Below, one piece after another: positions 27,694 through 36,213 of a stretch of 52,492 nucleotides of DNA (position 1 is its first letter; every line of letters begins with the position of its first letter). The translations under genes were made by a program, and so were the position numbers. The DNA comes from Bacteroidales bacterium. Its GTDB lineage: Bacteria > Bacteroidota > Bacteroidia > Bacteroidales > Paludibacteraceae. The stretch is taken from contig SUWZ01000020.1 in NCBI GenBank assembly GCA_015061185.1, forward strand, positions 1 to 52,492, written 5' to 3'. Below the pieces are notes generated by a model. That model had not been told where the DNA came from, ran no database searches, and worked only from the letters and a program-made list of their open reading frames with translations.

Positions 27694-28314
27694 ATGGAGA
27701 AAAAGTATATACATTCGGTAGTGAGAATTACCAATAACCAATTGATACACGACGGAGATCTTTTGTTGACGAGAAGTGCAGAAGATGGTAGTTGGCCGGT
27801 GGAGATATATAGAGAATTAAAATTGCAATATCCTAAATTTTTTAAAATGGATAATCTTTGCAAGGTGGGATTTTTAGCAGCTGAGTTGGCAATGAAGAAT
27901 GTAGGCGTCTCTTCCGATACAGAGAAACCTGATTTTTCAGTTTTGTTGCTAAATAGCGTCTCTTCTTTAGACAATGATTTAAGTTACCAGCAGACAATTG
28001 CAGATGAAACAAACTATTTCCCAAGTCCGGCTGTTTTTGTCTATACTTTGGCAAATATAGTGACAGGAGAGATTGCTATACGTCATAAAATCAAGGGGGA
28101 GACATCATTTTACATTCAAGAAAAATTTTCGCCCGCTACACTTTCTGATGTAGCAGAATTGGGATTTATGCCTCACAAAGGAATTCGAGAGATGCTGATT
28201 GGGTGGGTTGATTTTTTAGAAGATAAATGCGATGTTTTACTATTTCGCATATCGGTAAATCCTGAAAATTCGATTTCAGAATGGACAGATGAAGAGGTAT
28301 CACGATGGTATTAA
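27694..28314 (+). CDS. Truncated ketosynthase-like protein lacking catalytic residues
   Basis: 206 residues corresponding to about the N-terminal half of a thiolase-fold ketosynthase (GFLAAELAMKNVGV, FSVLLLNSVSSLDNDL, FPSPAVFVYTLANIVTGEIAIRHKI). At the nucleophile position the usual ACSSG reads ANIVTG, so there is no active-site Cys, and both His motifs are missing. It starts three bases after the intact ketosynthase gene. Similar short proteins occur in Bacteroidota polyene clusters, where a chain-length or scaffolding role is plausible. Confidence 0.75.
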   Translation: MEKKYIHSVVRITNNQLIHDGDLLLTRSAEDGSWPVEIYRELKLQYPKFFKMDNLCKVGFLAAELAMKNVGVSSDTEKPDFSVLLLNSVSSLDNDLSYQQTIADETNYFPSPAVFVYTLANIVTGEIAIRHKIKGETSFYIQEKFSPATLSDVAELGFMPHKGIREMLIGWVDFLEDKCDVLLFRISVNPENSISEWTDEEVSRWY

Positions 28315-28356
28315 ACAGGAACGCAAAAAATAGTTTTATCTTTTGTAAAATATCAT

Positions 28357-28364
28357 TATCTTTG
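28357..28364 (+). promoter_or_regulatory. Internal -7 promoter element before the ACP gene
   Basis: TATCTTTG matches TAnnTTTG, 38 bases upstream of the ACP start. It would allow separate expression of ACP and the second ketosynthase. Confidence 0.6.
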
Positions 28365-28402
28365 CGAGATATAAATAATTGCATAAAACAAATTTGTAGA
28401 AT

Positions 28403-28660
28403 ATGGATAGTTTAATTTTAGAGTTGAAAGAGGAGATTATCAAGTCTCTGAACTTAGAAGAAATGACACCGGAAGATATAGATTCTGATGCACCTCTTTT
28501 TGGAGAAGGGTTGGGCTTGGACTCTATTGATGCTTTAGAGTTAATTGTATTGATGGAGCGTAACTACGGAATTAAATTGGCTAATGCATCAGAAGGGAAA
28601 TCAATTTTTCAATCTGTACGCGTAATGGCAGAATATATTTCTAAGAACCGCACAAAATAA
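28403..28660 (+). CDS. Acyl carrier protein of the polyene pathway
   Basis: 85 residues, acidic, helical. The phosphopantetheine attachment Ser is in GLGLDSIDALELI (Ser about 40). It carries intermediates between ketosynthases, dehydratases and the acyltransferase. The ATG of the next ketosynthase is at the base after its stop, so the two are coupled. No phosphopantetheinyl transferase gene is nearby; a housekeeping enzyme must supply it. Confidence 0.93.
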   Translation: MDSLILELKEEIIKSLNLEEMTPEDIDSDAPLFGEGLGLDSIDALELIVLMERNYGIKLANASEGKSIFQSVRVMAEYISKNRTK

Positions 28661-29851
28661 ATGGCAAAAAGAGTCGTCATCACAGGAATGGGCATTGTTT
28701 CCGCCATTGGGGTTGGGAAGGATGCGCATTTATGTGCTTTGATGAAGGGTGAAAGTGGAGTAGGAAAGATTCGTTATCTTCAGACAAAACATGCAGATAT
28801 TCCTGTCGGAGAGGTGAAAATGAGCGATGATGAGATGAAGTTGTTGCTGGGAATTGCTCCTGAAAGTGTTATTACTCGTACCCCTTTGATGGGCAAAATT
28901 GCTTTGAAAGAGGCTATGCAAGATTCCGGCATTACGGATGCTTCTCGTGTGGCTTTTATCAATGGTACCACAGTAGGCGGAATGGAGAAGAGTGAAAAGT
29001 ATTATATGGACTTTTTCGAGGGAAAGAAAACCGACTACATAGCGGCGCATGATTGTGGCGCAGGGACAGATATGATAGCGGAAACTTTCGGTAAGTTTGA
29101 TTTAATCACCACTCTTTCAACAGCATGTTCTTCAGCTGTAAATTCGATTATAATGGGAGGAGATTTGATTCGTTCTGGACGTGTTGAGGCTGCTATTGTT
29201 GGAGGTGCGGAGTCTTTGAGCAAGTTTCATCTTAATGGTTTTAATACGTTGATGATTTTAGATCGGAAGGTATGTAATCCTTTTGATGCACAGCGAAATG
29301 GTTTGAATTTGGGAGAGGGTGCTGCCTATATCGTGCTTGAGAGTGAAGAGAGTGCAAAAACGCGTAATGCCAATATATTATGTGAGTTGAAAGGCTATGG
29401 AAATGCTTGTGACGCATTTCATCAAACAGCTTCGTCTCCAACCGGAGAGGGGGCTTACTTAGCCATGAAGAAAGCGTTGGAAGATGCCGGACTAAATCCG
29501 GAGCAGATAGACTATGTAAATGCTCATGGAACAGGAACCGGGAATAATGATTTGTGCGAAAGTGTCTCTATTCAACGTCTGTTCGGAGAGAAGATTCCGC
29601 ATTTTTCGTCAACAAAGTCTTTCACCGGTCATGCTACAAGTGCAGCCGGAGGAATAGAAACTGTTATCTCTATTTTGGCTTTGTTGAATGACTTTGTACC
29701 GGGTTGTTGCCAATTTCAGTCGCCTATTGAGGAGACTGGTTTAGTGCCAGTGAAAGGTTGTTTGAAAAATGTTAACTTGCAGAATGTAATGAACAACTCT
29801 TTCGGATTTGGAGGAAACGATTCTTCGTGCATCTTTTCTAAGATAAGATAA
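28661..29851 (+). CDS. Beta-ketoacyl-ACP synthase II (FabF-like, catalytically complete)
   Basis: 396 residues. The triad is intact: Cys in STACSSAVNSIIMG, His in VNAHGTGTGNNDLCE and His in TKSFTGHATSAAGG. The N terminus VVITGMGIVSAIG is typical FabF. It is translationally coupled to the ACP gene. This is the second active ketosynthase of the cluster; repeat B2 separates it from the ketosynthase-like gene at 30113. Confidence 0.93.
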   Translation: MAKRVVITGMGIVSAIGVGKDAHLCALMKGESGVGKIRYLQTKHADIPVGEVKMSDDEMKLLLGIAPESVITRTPLMGKIALKEAMQDSGITDASRVAFINGTTVGGMEKSEKYYMDFFEGKKTDYIAAHDCGAGTDMIAETFGKFDLITTLSTACSSAVNSIIMGGDLIRSGRVEAAIVGGAESLSKFHLNGFNTLMILDRKVCNPFDAQRNGLNLGEGAAYIVLESEESAKTRNANILCELKGYGNACDAFHQTASSPTGEGAYLAMKKALEDAGLNPEQIDYVNAHGTGTGNNDLCESVSIQRLFGEKIPHFSSTKSFTGHATSAAGGIETVISILALLNDFVPGCCQFQSPIEETGLVPVKGCLKNVNLQNVMNNSFGFGGNDSSCIFSKIR

Positions 29852-29879
29852 TTTACAAATCTTATCTGTTTAAAATATA

Positions 29880-30079
29880 GTGAGTTATATAAACTCACCA
29901 TTTAAAATGAAAATAAAGCATACAATTGTGTGGTGATAAACTTTTGGGTACTTTTTGATTTATTTCGGTAACTTGCAGTTTGTCTGTTGGTTATGGTGTT
30001 TGTGCTGTTCACTTCTTTCGTTCAGCCATCAGCTCGAAATAAATTTCAAAATTCCAGAAATGAATTTATAGCCTCACCC
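29880..30079 (+). repeat. Family B repeat, copy B2, inside the aryl-polyene cluster
   Basis: About 200 bp. It starts GTGAGTTATATAAACTC and ends with an arm complementary to GGGTGAGGCTATAAATTC. The interior GATAAACTTTTGGGTACTTT, AACTTGCAGTTT and CTCGAAATAAATTTC matches B1. It fills the gap between the FabF-like and the ketosynthase-like genes and may disturb read-through; nothing else is visible in this gap. Confidence 0.75.
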
Positions 30080-30112
30080 TATAATTGCCAAAACTTTTAA
30101 TTGACTATTTTG

Positions 30113-31168
30113 ATGAGAATCTTTATCCGATCGGCAGCACAAATATCAATTCAAAACCCCTTATGTGATGAGTGGTTTGAAAATCCTATTTTCTATTCTC
30201 AGACTCATAATAGGTCTATAGATCCTGATTTTAAATCTTTTATCCCTATTATGGAGGCTCGTAGGATGGGTCGGGTTATGAAGAGGGCGATAGTAACTTC
30301 AAAATCAGTTATCCCCGAAGAAAATAGAGCTACATTAGATGCTATTTTAACCGGAACAGGATTAGGCTCTGTAGAGGATACAGAGAAGTTCCTCAATGCC
30401 CTTTTGAAAAACGATGAGGAGATGTTGCCACCCTCCAATTTTATGAATTCTACTCATAATACAATCGGGTCTATAATTGCGTTGAATTTTAAGTGTCATG
30501 GCTATAATTTGACCTCTGCACATAGAGGTACCTCTTTTGATTCCATCTGTTTTGATGCTTATTTGCAATTTCTTAAAGGCGCAAAGAATATATTGGTAGG
30601 AGGGCATGATGAGATGACAGCCGACTATTTTGCCTTGTTCGACCAAATTGGTTTTTGGAAGAAAGAACCCTTTACGGCAGACACGATTAAAGAGAGTTCG
30701 TCCAAAGGAACATTTGCAGGAGAGACAGCCGTGAGTTTTTGGTTGAGTGCAGAAGATGGAGCAGATTCTTTATGTTCTATCTTAGGTGTTGATCTTCTTT
30801 ATAAACCCTCGCAACAAAGATTGCAGGAGAGTTTAGATACGATGTTGGCTCAGAGTGGTTTGACGAGGGATGATATAGATGCCATCGTTTTGAATTGCAA
30901 TGGCGATGTGGAAAATGATACTGTAAGTAGAGAAGTAGCAGAGGCAATTTTGCCGAATGTTCAGCAACTTTATTACAAACATCTTTTTGGAGATTCATTC
31001 ACGATGTCTGCTATGGGACTATATATTTCTGCCGTTTGTTTACATCGCAGAGAAATCCCGGCTCATTTGATTTATAGAAGCGGAGCAGGAAATAAACGAC
31101 CTCGTACTTTTCTTTTGCATAATCATTATCAAAACAAGGATCATTCATTTATGCTTCTTTCTGTATGA
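30113..31168 (+). CDS. Ketosynthase-like chain-length-factor protein (ApeC-like, catalytic residues replaced)
   Basis: 351 residues from the ATG at 30113 (an in-frame TTG at 30101 is less likely). Thiolase-fold landmarks can be aligned but the catalytic residues are gone. The Cys loop reads NLTSAHRGTSFDS, the first His motif is replaced by VLNCNGDVENDTVS, and KxxxGHT is KHLFGDSFTMSA. This matches chain-length-factor subunits that pair with an active ketosynthase. It overlaps the next small membrane-protein gene by four bases (ATGA). Confidence 0.82.
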   Translation: MRIFIRSAAQISIQNPLCDEWFENPIFYSQTHNRSIDPDFKSFIPIMEARRMGRVMKRAIVTSKSVIPEENRATLDAILTGTGLGSVEDTEKFLNALLKNDEEMLPPSNFMNSTHNTIGSIIALNFKCHGYNLTSAHRGTSFDSICFDAYLQFLKGAKNILVGGHDEMTADYFALFDQIGFWKKEPFTADTIKESSSKGTFAGETAVSFWLSAEDGADSLCSILGVDLLYKPSQQRLQESLDTMLAQSGLTRDDIDAIVLNCNGDVENDTVSREVAEAILPNVQQLYYKHLFGDSFTMSAMGLYISAVCLHRREIPAHLIYRSGAGNKRPRTFLLHNHYQNKDHSFMLLSV

Positions 31169-31518
31169 TACGTTTATTGTTGCTTTCGTTGATTCAATCA
31201 TTCTGTTTGGCATTTGGACAGATGTTTTTGAAGTTGGCTCTTGCCAAGATGGGCAAGTTTACGTGGAGTGTACAATTCTTCTTGGAGCAGTTGACAAATT
31301 GGTGGTTTTTGTTGGTTGGTATTTCCATGGGTGGTGCTACTCTTTTATGGCTCTATATCTTGAAGAATTATCCGCTATCGGTTGCTTATCCGTTGACCTG
31401 CTTGAGTTATGTGTTCGGACTTGTTGCGGCTTTTTTGTTTTTGCACGAATCTATTCCGCCCTCTCGATGGATTGGAGTTTTGTGTATCGCATTGGGAGTC
31501 TATTTTATCATTAAATAA
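31165..31518 (+). CDS. Small four-span membrane protein of the EamA/SMR type
   Basis: 117 residues with four hydrophobic segments (about 4-24, 42-66, 72-92 and 97-115). The pattern resembles half an EamA transporter or a small multidrug resistance protein (LKNYPLSVAYPLTCLSYVFG, then LHESIPPSRWIGVLCIALGV). In the cluster context it might move a pathway precursor or lipid across the inner membrane; ArnE/F-like flippase halves are an alternative. It overlaps the previous gene by four bases. Confidence 0.82.
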   Translation: MIRLLLLSLIQSFCLAFGQMFLKLALAKMGKFTWSVQFFLEQLTNWWFLLVGISMGGATLLWLYILKNYPLSVAYPLTCLSYVFGLVAAFLFLHESIPPSRWIGVLCIALGVYFIIK

Positions 31519-31528
31519 TAGGAGAAGA

Positions 31529-31897
31529 ATGGAGTTAGATCAGTTGTATCAAATAGGGGCAGTTGTAGAAGAGAAGGAGAATTTTGTGGTGGAGGTTGCC
31601 TTGTTTCGGGAAAGTGTTATTTTTGATGCTCATTTCCCGGGTAATCCTATTTTGCCGGGGGCATGTATCACAGATATTGTGAAGTGTTGTGCAGAAAAGG
31701 TTGTAAATCAATCTTTGGAGATAAAATCAGTTCGGAATCTTAAATTTTTACAAATTATTCAGCCGGATAATGTTGCGAACTTGAAGATTACGCTTAAAAT
31801 ATCTTCTGCCAATGATGAGTTGGTTTGCAAAGCTATTGTTGCTTCTGATGCTATAGTTTTTAGTAAGATGGATTTATATTTGATAAGTAGAAGTTAG
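31529..31897 (+). CDS. FabZ/ApeI-like 3-hydroxyacyl-ACP dehydratase
   Basis: 122 residues from the ATG at 31529, preceded by AGGAGAAG; a longer reading frame overlapping the membrane-protein gene is not credible. The hotdog-fold catalytic loop AHFPGNPILPGACITD carries the His and HFPxxP signature of FabZ. It would dehydrate 3-hydroxyacyl-ACP to extend the conjugated polyene. The GT2 gene starts at the base after the stop. Confidence 0.87.
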   Translation: MELDQLYQIGAVVEEKENFVVEVALFRESVIFDAHFPGNPILPGACITDIVKCCAEKVVNQSLEIKSVRNLKFLQIIQPDNVANLKITLKISSANDELVCKAIVASDAIVFSKMDLYLISRS

Positions 31898-32722
31898 ATG
31901 GGAAAGCAAGAGTGTATCAACTATTTTAAAGAGAATAAAATTGCCGTTTTAATTCCAACCTATAATAATTCAGGAACCATTGCCCACGTGGTGGAGAGTG
32001 TCTTGGATTATTGTGCAGATTTGATTGTAGTGAATGACGGTTCAACGGATGATACACAAAATATCCTAAAGCATTATCCTCAACTACATTTGGTGGAGTA
32101 CCTCCCGAATAGGGGGAAAGGACAAGCTTTGAAAAGTGGATTTGAATGGGCAAGAAATAATGGTTTTAAGTCGGTTATTACCATGGATTCTGATGGTCAA
32201 CATTTAGCTTCAGATCTTCCCTTATTTGTCGATGAAAACGAAAAGAATCCCGATTCTATCATTATTGGCAGTCGTTCTTTTGATGCGCCCAATATGCCAC
32301 AGAAAAATAGCTTTGCCAATCGTTTTTCCAACTTTTGGTTCACTGTTCAGACTGCAATTTCTCTCCCTGATACTCAAACCGGTTTTCGCCTCTATCCTTT
32401 AGATGTGATGGGCTCAATGGTTCCCATAAATAAACGTTACGAGGCTGAGTTGGAGTTGTTGGTTCGTTGTGCGTGGAAGAATATTCCAATTGTGAGCAGA
32501 GATATAAATGTTTATTACCCGCCCAAAGAGGAGAGGGTGAGCCATTTCAGACCCGGCATGGACTTTTTTCGGATCTCGTTGCTGAATACCCTTTTATGTA
32601 TTTTAGCGGTGATATATGGCTACCCCTCCATGTTGATTCGGAAATTGTTAGGAATAAAAGGTTGCAAAAAAAAAATAAGTAATAGCAGAACTCATGAAAG
32701 AGCGTCTATATTCGACATATAA
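31898..32722 (+). CDS. Family 2 glycosyltransferase of the aryl-polyene cluster
   Basis: 274 residues. The GT-A domain has VLIPTYNNSGTIAHVVESVL, LIVVNDGSTDDTQ and the metal-binding VITMDSDGQH. GFRLYPLDVM resembles dolichol-phosphate-mannose-synthase-like enzymes. A C-terminal hydrophobic stretch (about 228-250) suggests membrane association. GT2 enzymes are standard in these clusters and probably glycosylate the lipid head group or carrier. It overlaps the exporter gene by 29 bases. Confidence 0.87.
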   Translation: MGKQECINYFKENKIAVLIPTYNNSGTIAHVVESVLDYCADLIVVNDGSTDDTQNILKHYPQLHLVEYLPNRGKGQALKSGFEWARNNGFKSVITMDSDGQHLASDLPLFVDENEKNPDSIIIGSRSFDAPNMPQKNSFANRFSNFWFTVQTAISLPDTQTGFRLYPLDVMGSMVPINKRYEAELELLVRCAWKNIPIVSRDINVYYPPKEERVSHFRPGMDFFRISLLNTLLCILAVIYGYPSMLIRKLLGIKGCKKKISNSRTHERASIFDI

Positions 32723-35700
32723 CTTTTTTTCCAAGAAGCCCCTATTGCTATTCTCTGTTTTGGGATTGACGGTATTGGGTTTGTTGGCAACACTCTCTCT
32801 TGTTGTGTTTGAAGAAGATATAAGCTCTTTTTTGCCGGAAAAAGAGAATAACGAGCGAATCAATCATGCCTACAAGCAGATGGGTTCTTCCAATAAAATT
32901 ATGGTAATGATTTCTGCGAAGGATTCCTCTAATGAGGAGCGTACCTCCTTATTGCAGAGAGCGGCAGACGATTTTGTTGAGACTTTGAGGGCAAGCGATT
33001 CTACCGGACTTACCCAAGAATTTTTTTATAAAGCCGACGAAGAGGAAATTACGGAAATACCCCGATTCATCGTGCAAAATATGCCCTACTATTTAGATGA
33101 AAATGATTACCAAAGGCTCGACTCTATTCTAACAACCGAAGGGGCGATACTATCCATTTTGCAAAATAACGTTTCAATGCTTTATACGCCGGGAGGAAGT
33201 ATGTTGAAGGAAATTATGGTAGCCGACCCCTTGTTTATTTCCGGAGGAGCATTGTCGAAACTCAGGAGTGTTGAGGCTACAAGTGGTTATCATCTGAAGG
33301 ATGGGTATATTTTTGATAAAGCAGGAGAGACTTTAATGCTGACATTGATTTCAGACCGTCCTTCCAGTGAGACTTTGAAAAACAAAGATTGGGTTGAACT
33401 TATTCAGAAAACTGCCCAATTAATCGAGCAAAAATACGATGGAGAACTCTCAATAGAGAGTATAGGAGCTGCTATGATATCGTTAGAAAATGCGAATCAA
33501 ATCAAGAAAGATTCACTCCTCTCTGTAGTGATAGCGGTTGTTTTGATTTTGTTGTTGCTCTTTTTGTTCTACAGAGATTTCCGTTCGCTATTGTTGATCA
33601 GTTTTTCTATTGGTTTTGGAGCCTTATTCTCTTTAGCCTTATTGGCTGTTTTTAAAGATTCGATTTCGATTATTTCGGTGGGAGTGGGTTCTATTATTGT
33701 CGGGATTGCAGTTAATTATCCGTTACATTTTTTGGCGCATTACAAAGAGAACGGAAATGTTGGACAAACGATAAAAGAGATTACGGCGCCGTTGGTAATA
33801 GGAAATATCACAACCGTGGGAGCATTTTTGAGTTTGCTCTTCATAAGTTCGGATGCGATGCGGGATATGGGACTCTTTGCGGCATTGTTGCTTATTGGTA
33901 CCATCTTGTTTGTTCTTTTGTTTTTGCCCCATTTCATCAAGGATAAACTTCTTACGAAAAGTGTAAAGCAAAAATTATTCTTCGGAAGGTTGGCTCGCAT
34001 GAATTTAGACGAGAAACCGGTGTTGGTTGTTGTTTTGTTGCTGATGACGATTCCACTATTCTATTTCGGTGCAAAGACAGAGTTTGAGACGGATATGCAT
34101 AAAATCAACTATATGACCGATAATCAAAGGGTTAATTTGCAAAAGTTGATTTCAGAGACCGAAAATGGTTTGCCGAAAGTTTATTGCATTTCAGAAGGAG
34201 GCTCGATGGAGGAAGCATTGGTGCAATATGAATCCGTTTCTCCTCTGATAGATTCTCTCCGAAAAGAGGGATTCATCGTCAAAAATTCCGGTATTTCCAT
34301 TTTTCTCCCTTCCAAGCAATTGCAAGAAGAGAAGATAGCCATGTGGAATGAATTTTGGGCAGATCGAAAAAGTGCCTTTTTATCGAAGTTGTCTCAGTCG
34401 CAAAAATCCTGCGGATTCCAATCGGATGCTTTTGCCCTTTTCGAATCTACCTTGCAAAAGAAATTTGAAGTTCAAGAGTTAGATTATTTTCAACCGCTGA
34501 TAGAATCTTTCGGTAGAAATTACCTATTGCAAAGTGGCGAGGCTCCTGCCCTATTTTCCATCTTGGAATGTGCTCCTGACAGTGCGGATAAAGTGGTAGA
34601 AATAGTTGATTCGTACAACACCGGAGTCTATGCCTTTGATAATAAATCATTCTTGGTGAAGATGATAGAGAATCTATCCGAAGATTTTAATTACGTATTA
34701 TTTATTTGTGCCTTTATAGTATTCTTATTTTTAACCCTTTCATTCGGGCGCGTAGAGTTAAGTTTGATGGCCATTATCCCGCTCTCTATTTCATGGGTAT
34801 GGATATTAGGAATTATGGGCATAATGGATCTCAGATTCAACATTGTCAACATCATTTTAGCCACCTTTATTTTCGGTCAAGGAGATGATTACACCATATT
34901 TGTGACAGAAGGGTTGATGAATGAATATACGCATCGAAAGAAGGTGTTGGCCTCTTATAAGAACTCTATTCTACTTTCGGCACTCATTATGTTCATCGGA
35001 ATTGGGACGCTTATTGTGGCGAAACATCCAGCCATGCGGTCATTGGCAGAGGTTACAATCATAGGTATGGCTGTTGTGTTGTTGATGGCCTATCTCTTTC
35101 CTCCATTGATTTTTAAGTGGCTGACAAGAACCAAGAAAGGGTATCGTTTGATGCCGATTACATTAAAAAATCTTTTAGTGACAATTTTCTCGTTTACAGT
35201 CTTCATTGTGGGAAGTATCATTCTCACTACTATTGGTTTTTTACTGCTGACAATAGGAGGGAAAAGCGAGAAAAACAAGTTAAAGTTTCATACCTACTTA
35301 TGCAACACATTTCGCCTATTGGTGAAAGCAATTCCGCTGGTAGATTGCCATTTGCATAATACCACCCATGAAGATTTTTCCAACCCGGGAATCATCATCA
35401 GTAATCATCAATCTCATTTGGATTTGATGTACACATTGATGTTGAATCCCAAGATTATCTGTCTGACTAATAAATGGGTGTGGAATTGTCCGTTTTATGG
35501 CAATATTATCCGTTTTGCAGAGTTTTATCCGGTGTCGGAAGGGTTAGATGATAAGTGTGTAAATCTTTTGAAAGGAGCTATTGAGAGGGGCTATTCTATA
35601 TTGATATTTCCGGAGGGAACACGCTCCGAAGATTGTTCTATCCTCCATTTCTACCAAGGAGCATTTCATTTAGCCAATGAGCTGAAAGTGGATATAATTC

Positions 35701-36200
35701 CGGTGTTGCTTCATGGGGTAGGTCATGTCTTCCCGAAAAAGGAGTTTTTACTTCGTAAAGGTCGTGTAGATGTTAAAATCCTCCCAAGAATCGGTGCAGA
35801 TTCTCCTATGAGAAAAGATTTAGGAGCACGCAATGCAGCACAATTGGTGCGTAAGTATTATGCTCAGGAGTATGCCCAAATGTGTCAGGAGATAGAATCA
35901 GTTTATTACTATAAAGATTTGGTTTATCATAATTATATCTACAAAGGTGCAGAAATAGCGAAAGAAGCAAAAAAGAATCTAAAGAAAATTGATGAATACG
36001 CCTCATTTGTATCATCATTACCGGATGACGGGGAGTATCGTATGGATAATTGCGGTCAAGGGGAGTTGGCTTTATTGTCAGCTCTTGTAAAGAAAAATTT
36101 GAAAATCGTAGCTACGGATAGCGATGCAGAAAAGATTTCTATAGCTAAGCATTGCATCTCTGTTCCACCCAATTTGATCTATGAAGTATCTGAAAATTAA
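32694..36200 (+). CDS. MMPL/RND-type exporter fused to a PlsC-like acyltransferase with a truncated methyltransferase-like tail
   Basis: 1168 residues. Residues 1-835 are an MMPL-type RND exporter with two sets of membrane spans (about 18-38 and 265-430; 440-460 and 660-830). Residues about 870-1060 are a lysophospholipid acyltransferase domain with NHQSHLDLMYT (HX4D, near 904) and IFPEGTRSED (near 971). The final 90 residues contain YKDLVYHNYIYKG and a degenerate SAM loop NCGQGELALLSAL (near 1116), then stop at an ISIAKHC element. This matches the trifunctional MMPL/acyltransferase/methyltransferase family of Bacteroidota, but the methyltransferase domain is cut to less than half. Predicted role: moving the acylated polyene lipid toward the outer membrane. 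Confidence 0.88.
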   Translation: MKERLYSTYNFFSKKPLLLFSVLGLTVLGLLATLSLVVFEEDISSFLPEKENNERINHAYKQMGSSNKIMVMISAKDSSNEERTSLLQRAADDFVETLRASDSTGLTQEFFYKADEEEITEIPRFIVQNMPYYLDENDYQRLDSILTTEGAILSILQNNVSMLYTPGGSMLKEIMVADPLFISGGALSKLRSVEATSGYHLKDGYIFDKAGETLMLTLISDRPSSETLKNKDWVELIQKTAQLIEQKYDGELSIESIGAAMISLENANQIKKDSLLSVVIAVVLILLLLFLFYRDFRSLLLISFSIGFGALFSLALLAVFKDSISIISVGVGSIIVGIAVNYPLHFLAHYKENGNVGQTIKEITAPLVIGNITTVGAFLSLLFISSDAMRDMGLFAALLLIGTILFVLLFLPHFIKDKLLTKSVKQKLFFGRLARMNLDEKPVLVVVLLLMTIPLFYFGAKTEFETDMHKINYMTDNQRVNLQKLISETENGLPKVYCISEGGSMEEALVQYESVSPLIDSLRKEGFIVKNSGISIFLPSKQLQEEKIAMWNEFWADRKSAFLSKLSQSQKSCGFQSDAFALFESTLQKKFEVQELDYFQPLIESFGRNYLLQSGEAPALFSILECAPDSADKVVEIVDSYNTGVYAFDNKSFLVKMIENLSEDFNYVLFICAFIVFLFLTLSFGRVELSLMAIIPLSISWVWILGIMGIMDLRFNIVNIILATFIFGQGDDYTIFVTEGLMNEYTHRKKVLASYKNSILLSALIMFIGIGTLIVAKHPAMRSLAEVTIIGMAVVLLMAYLFPPLIFKWLTRTKKGYRLMPITLKNLLVTIFSFTVFIVGSIILTTIGFLLLTIGGKSEKNKLKFHTYLCNTFRLLVKAIPLVDCHLHNTTHEDFSNPGIIISNHQSHLDLMYTLMLNPKIICLTNKWVWNCPFYGNIIRFAEFYPVSEGLDDKCVNLLKGAIERGYSILIFPEGTRSEDCSILHFYQGAFHLANELKVDIIPVLLHGVGHVFPKKEFLLRKGRVDVKILPRIGADSPMRKDLGARNAAQLVRKYYAQEYAQMCQEIESVYYYKDLVYHNYIYKGAEIAKEAKKNLKKIDEYASFVSSLPDDGEYRMDNCGQGELALLSALVKKNLKIVATDSDAEKISIAKHCISVPPNLIYEVSEN

Positions 36201-36213
36201 TATTAGTAAAACG

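Noticed and set aside
31409-31528. N-terminal extension of the dehydratase
   Set aside because: It overlaps the small membrane-protein gene out of frame; the ATG at 31529 has a good ribosome binding site and starts the hotdog domain.
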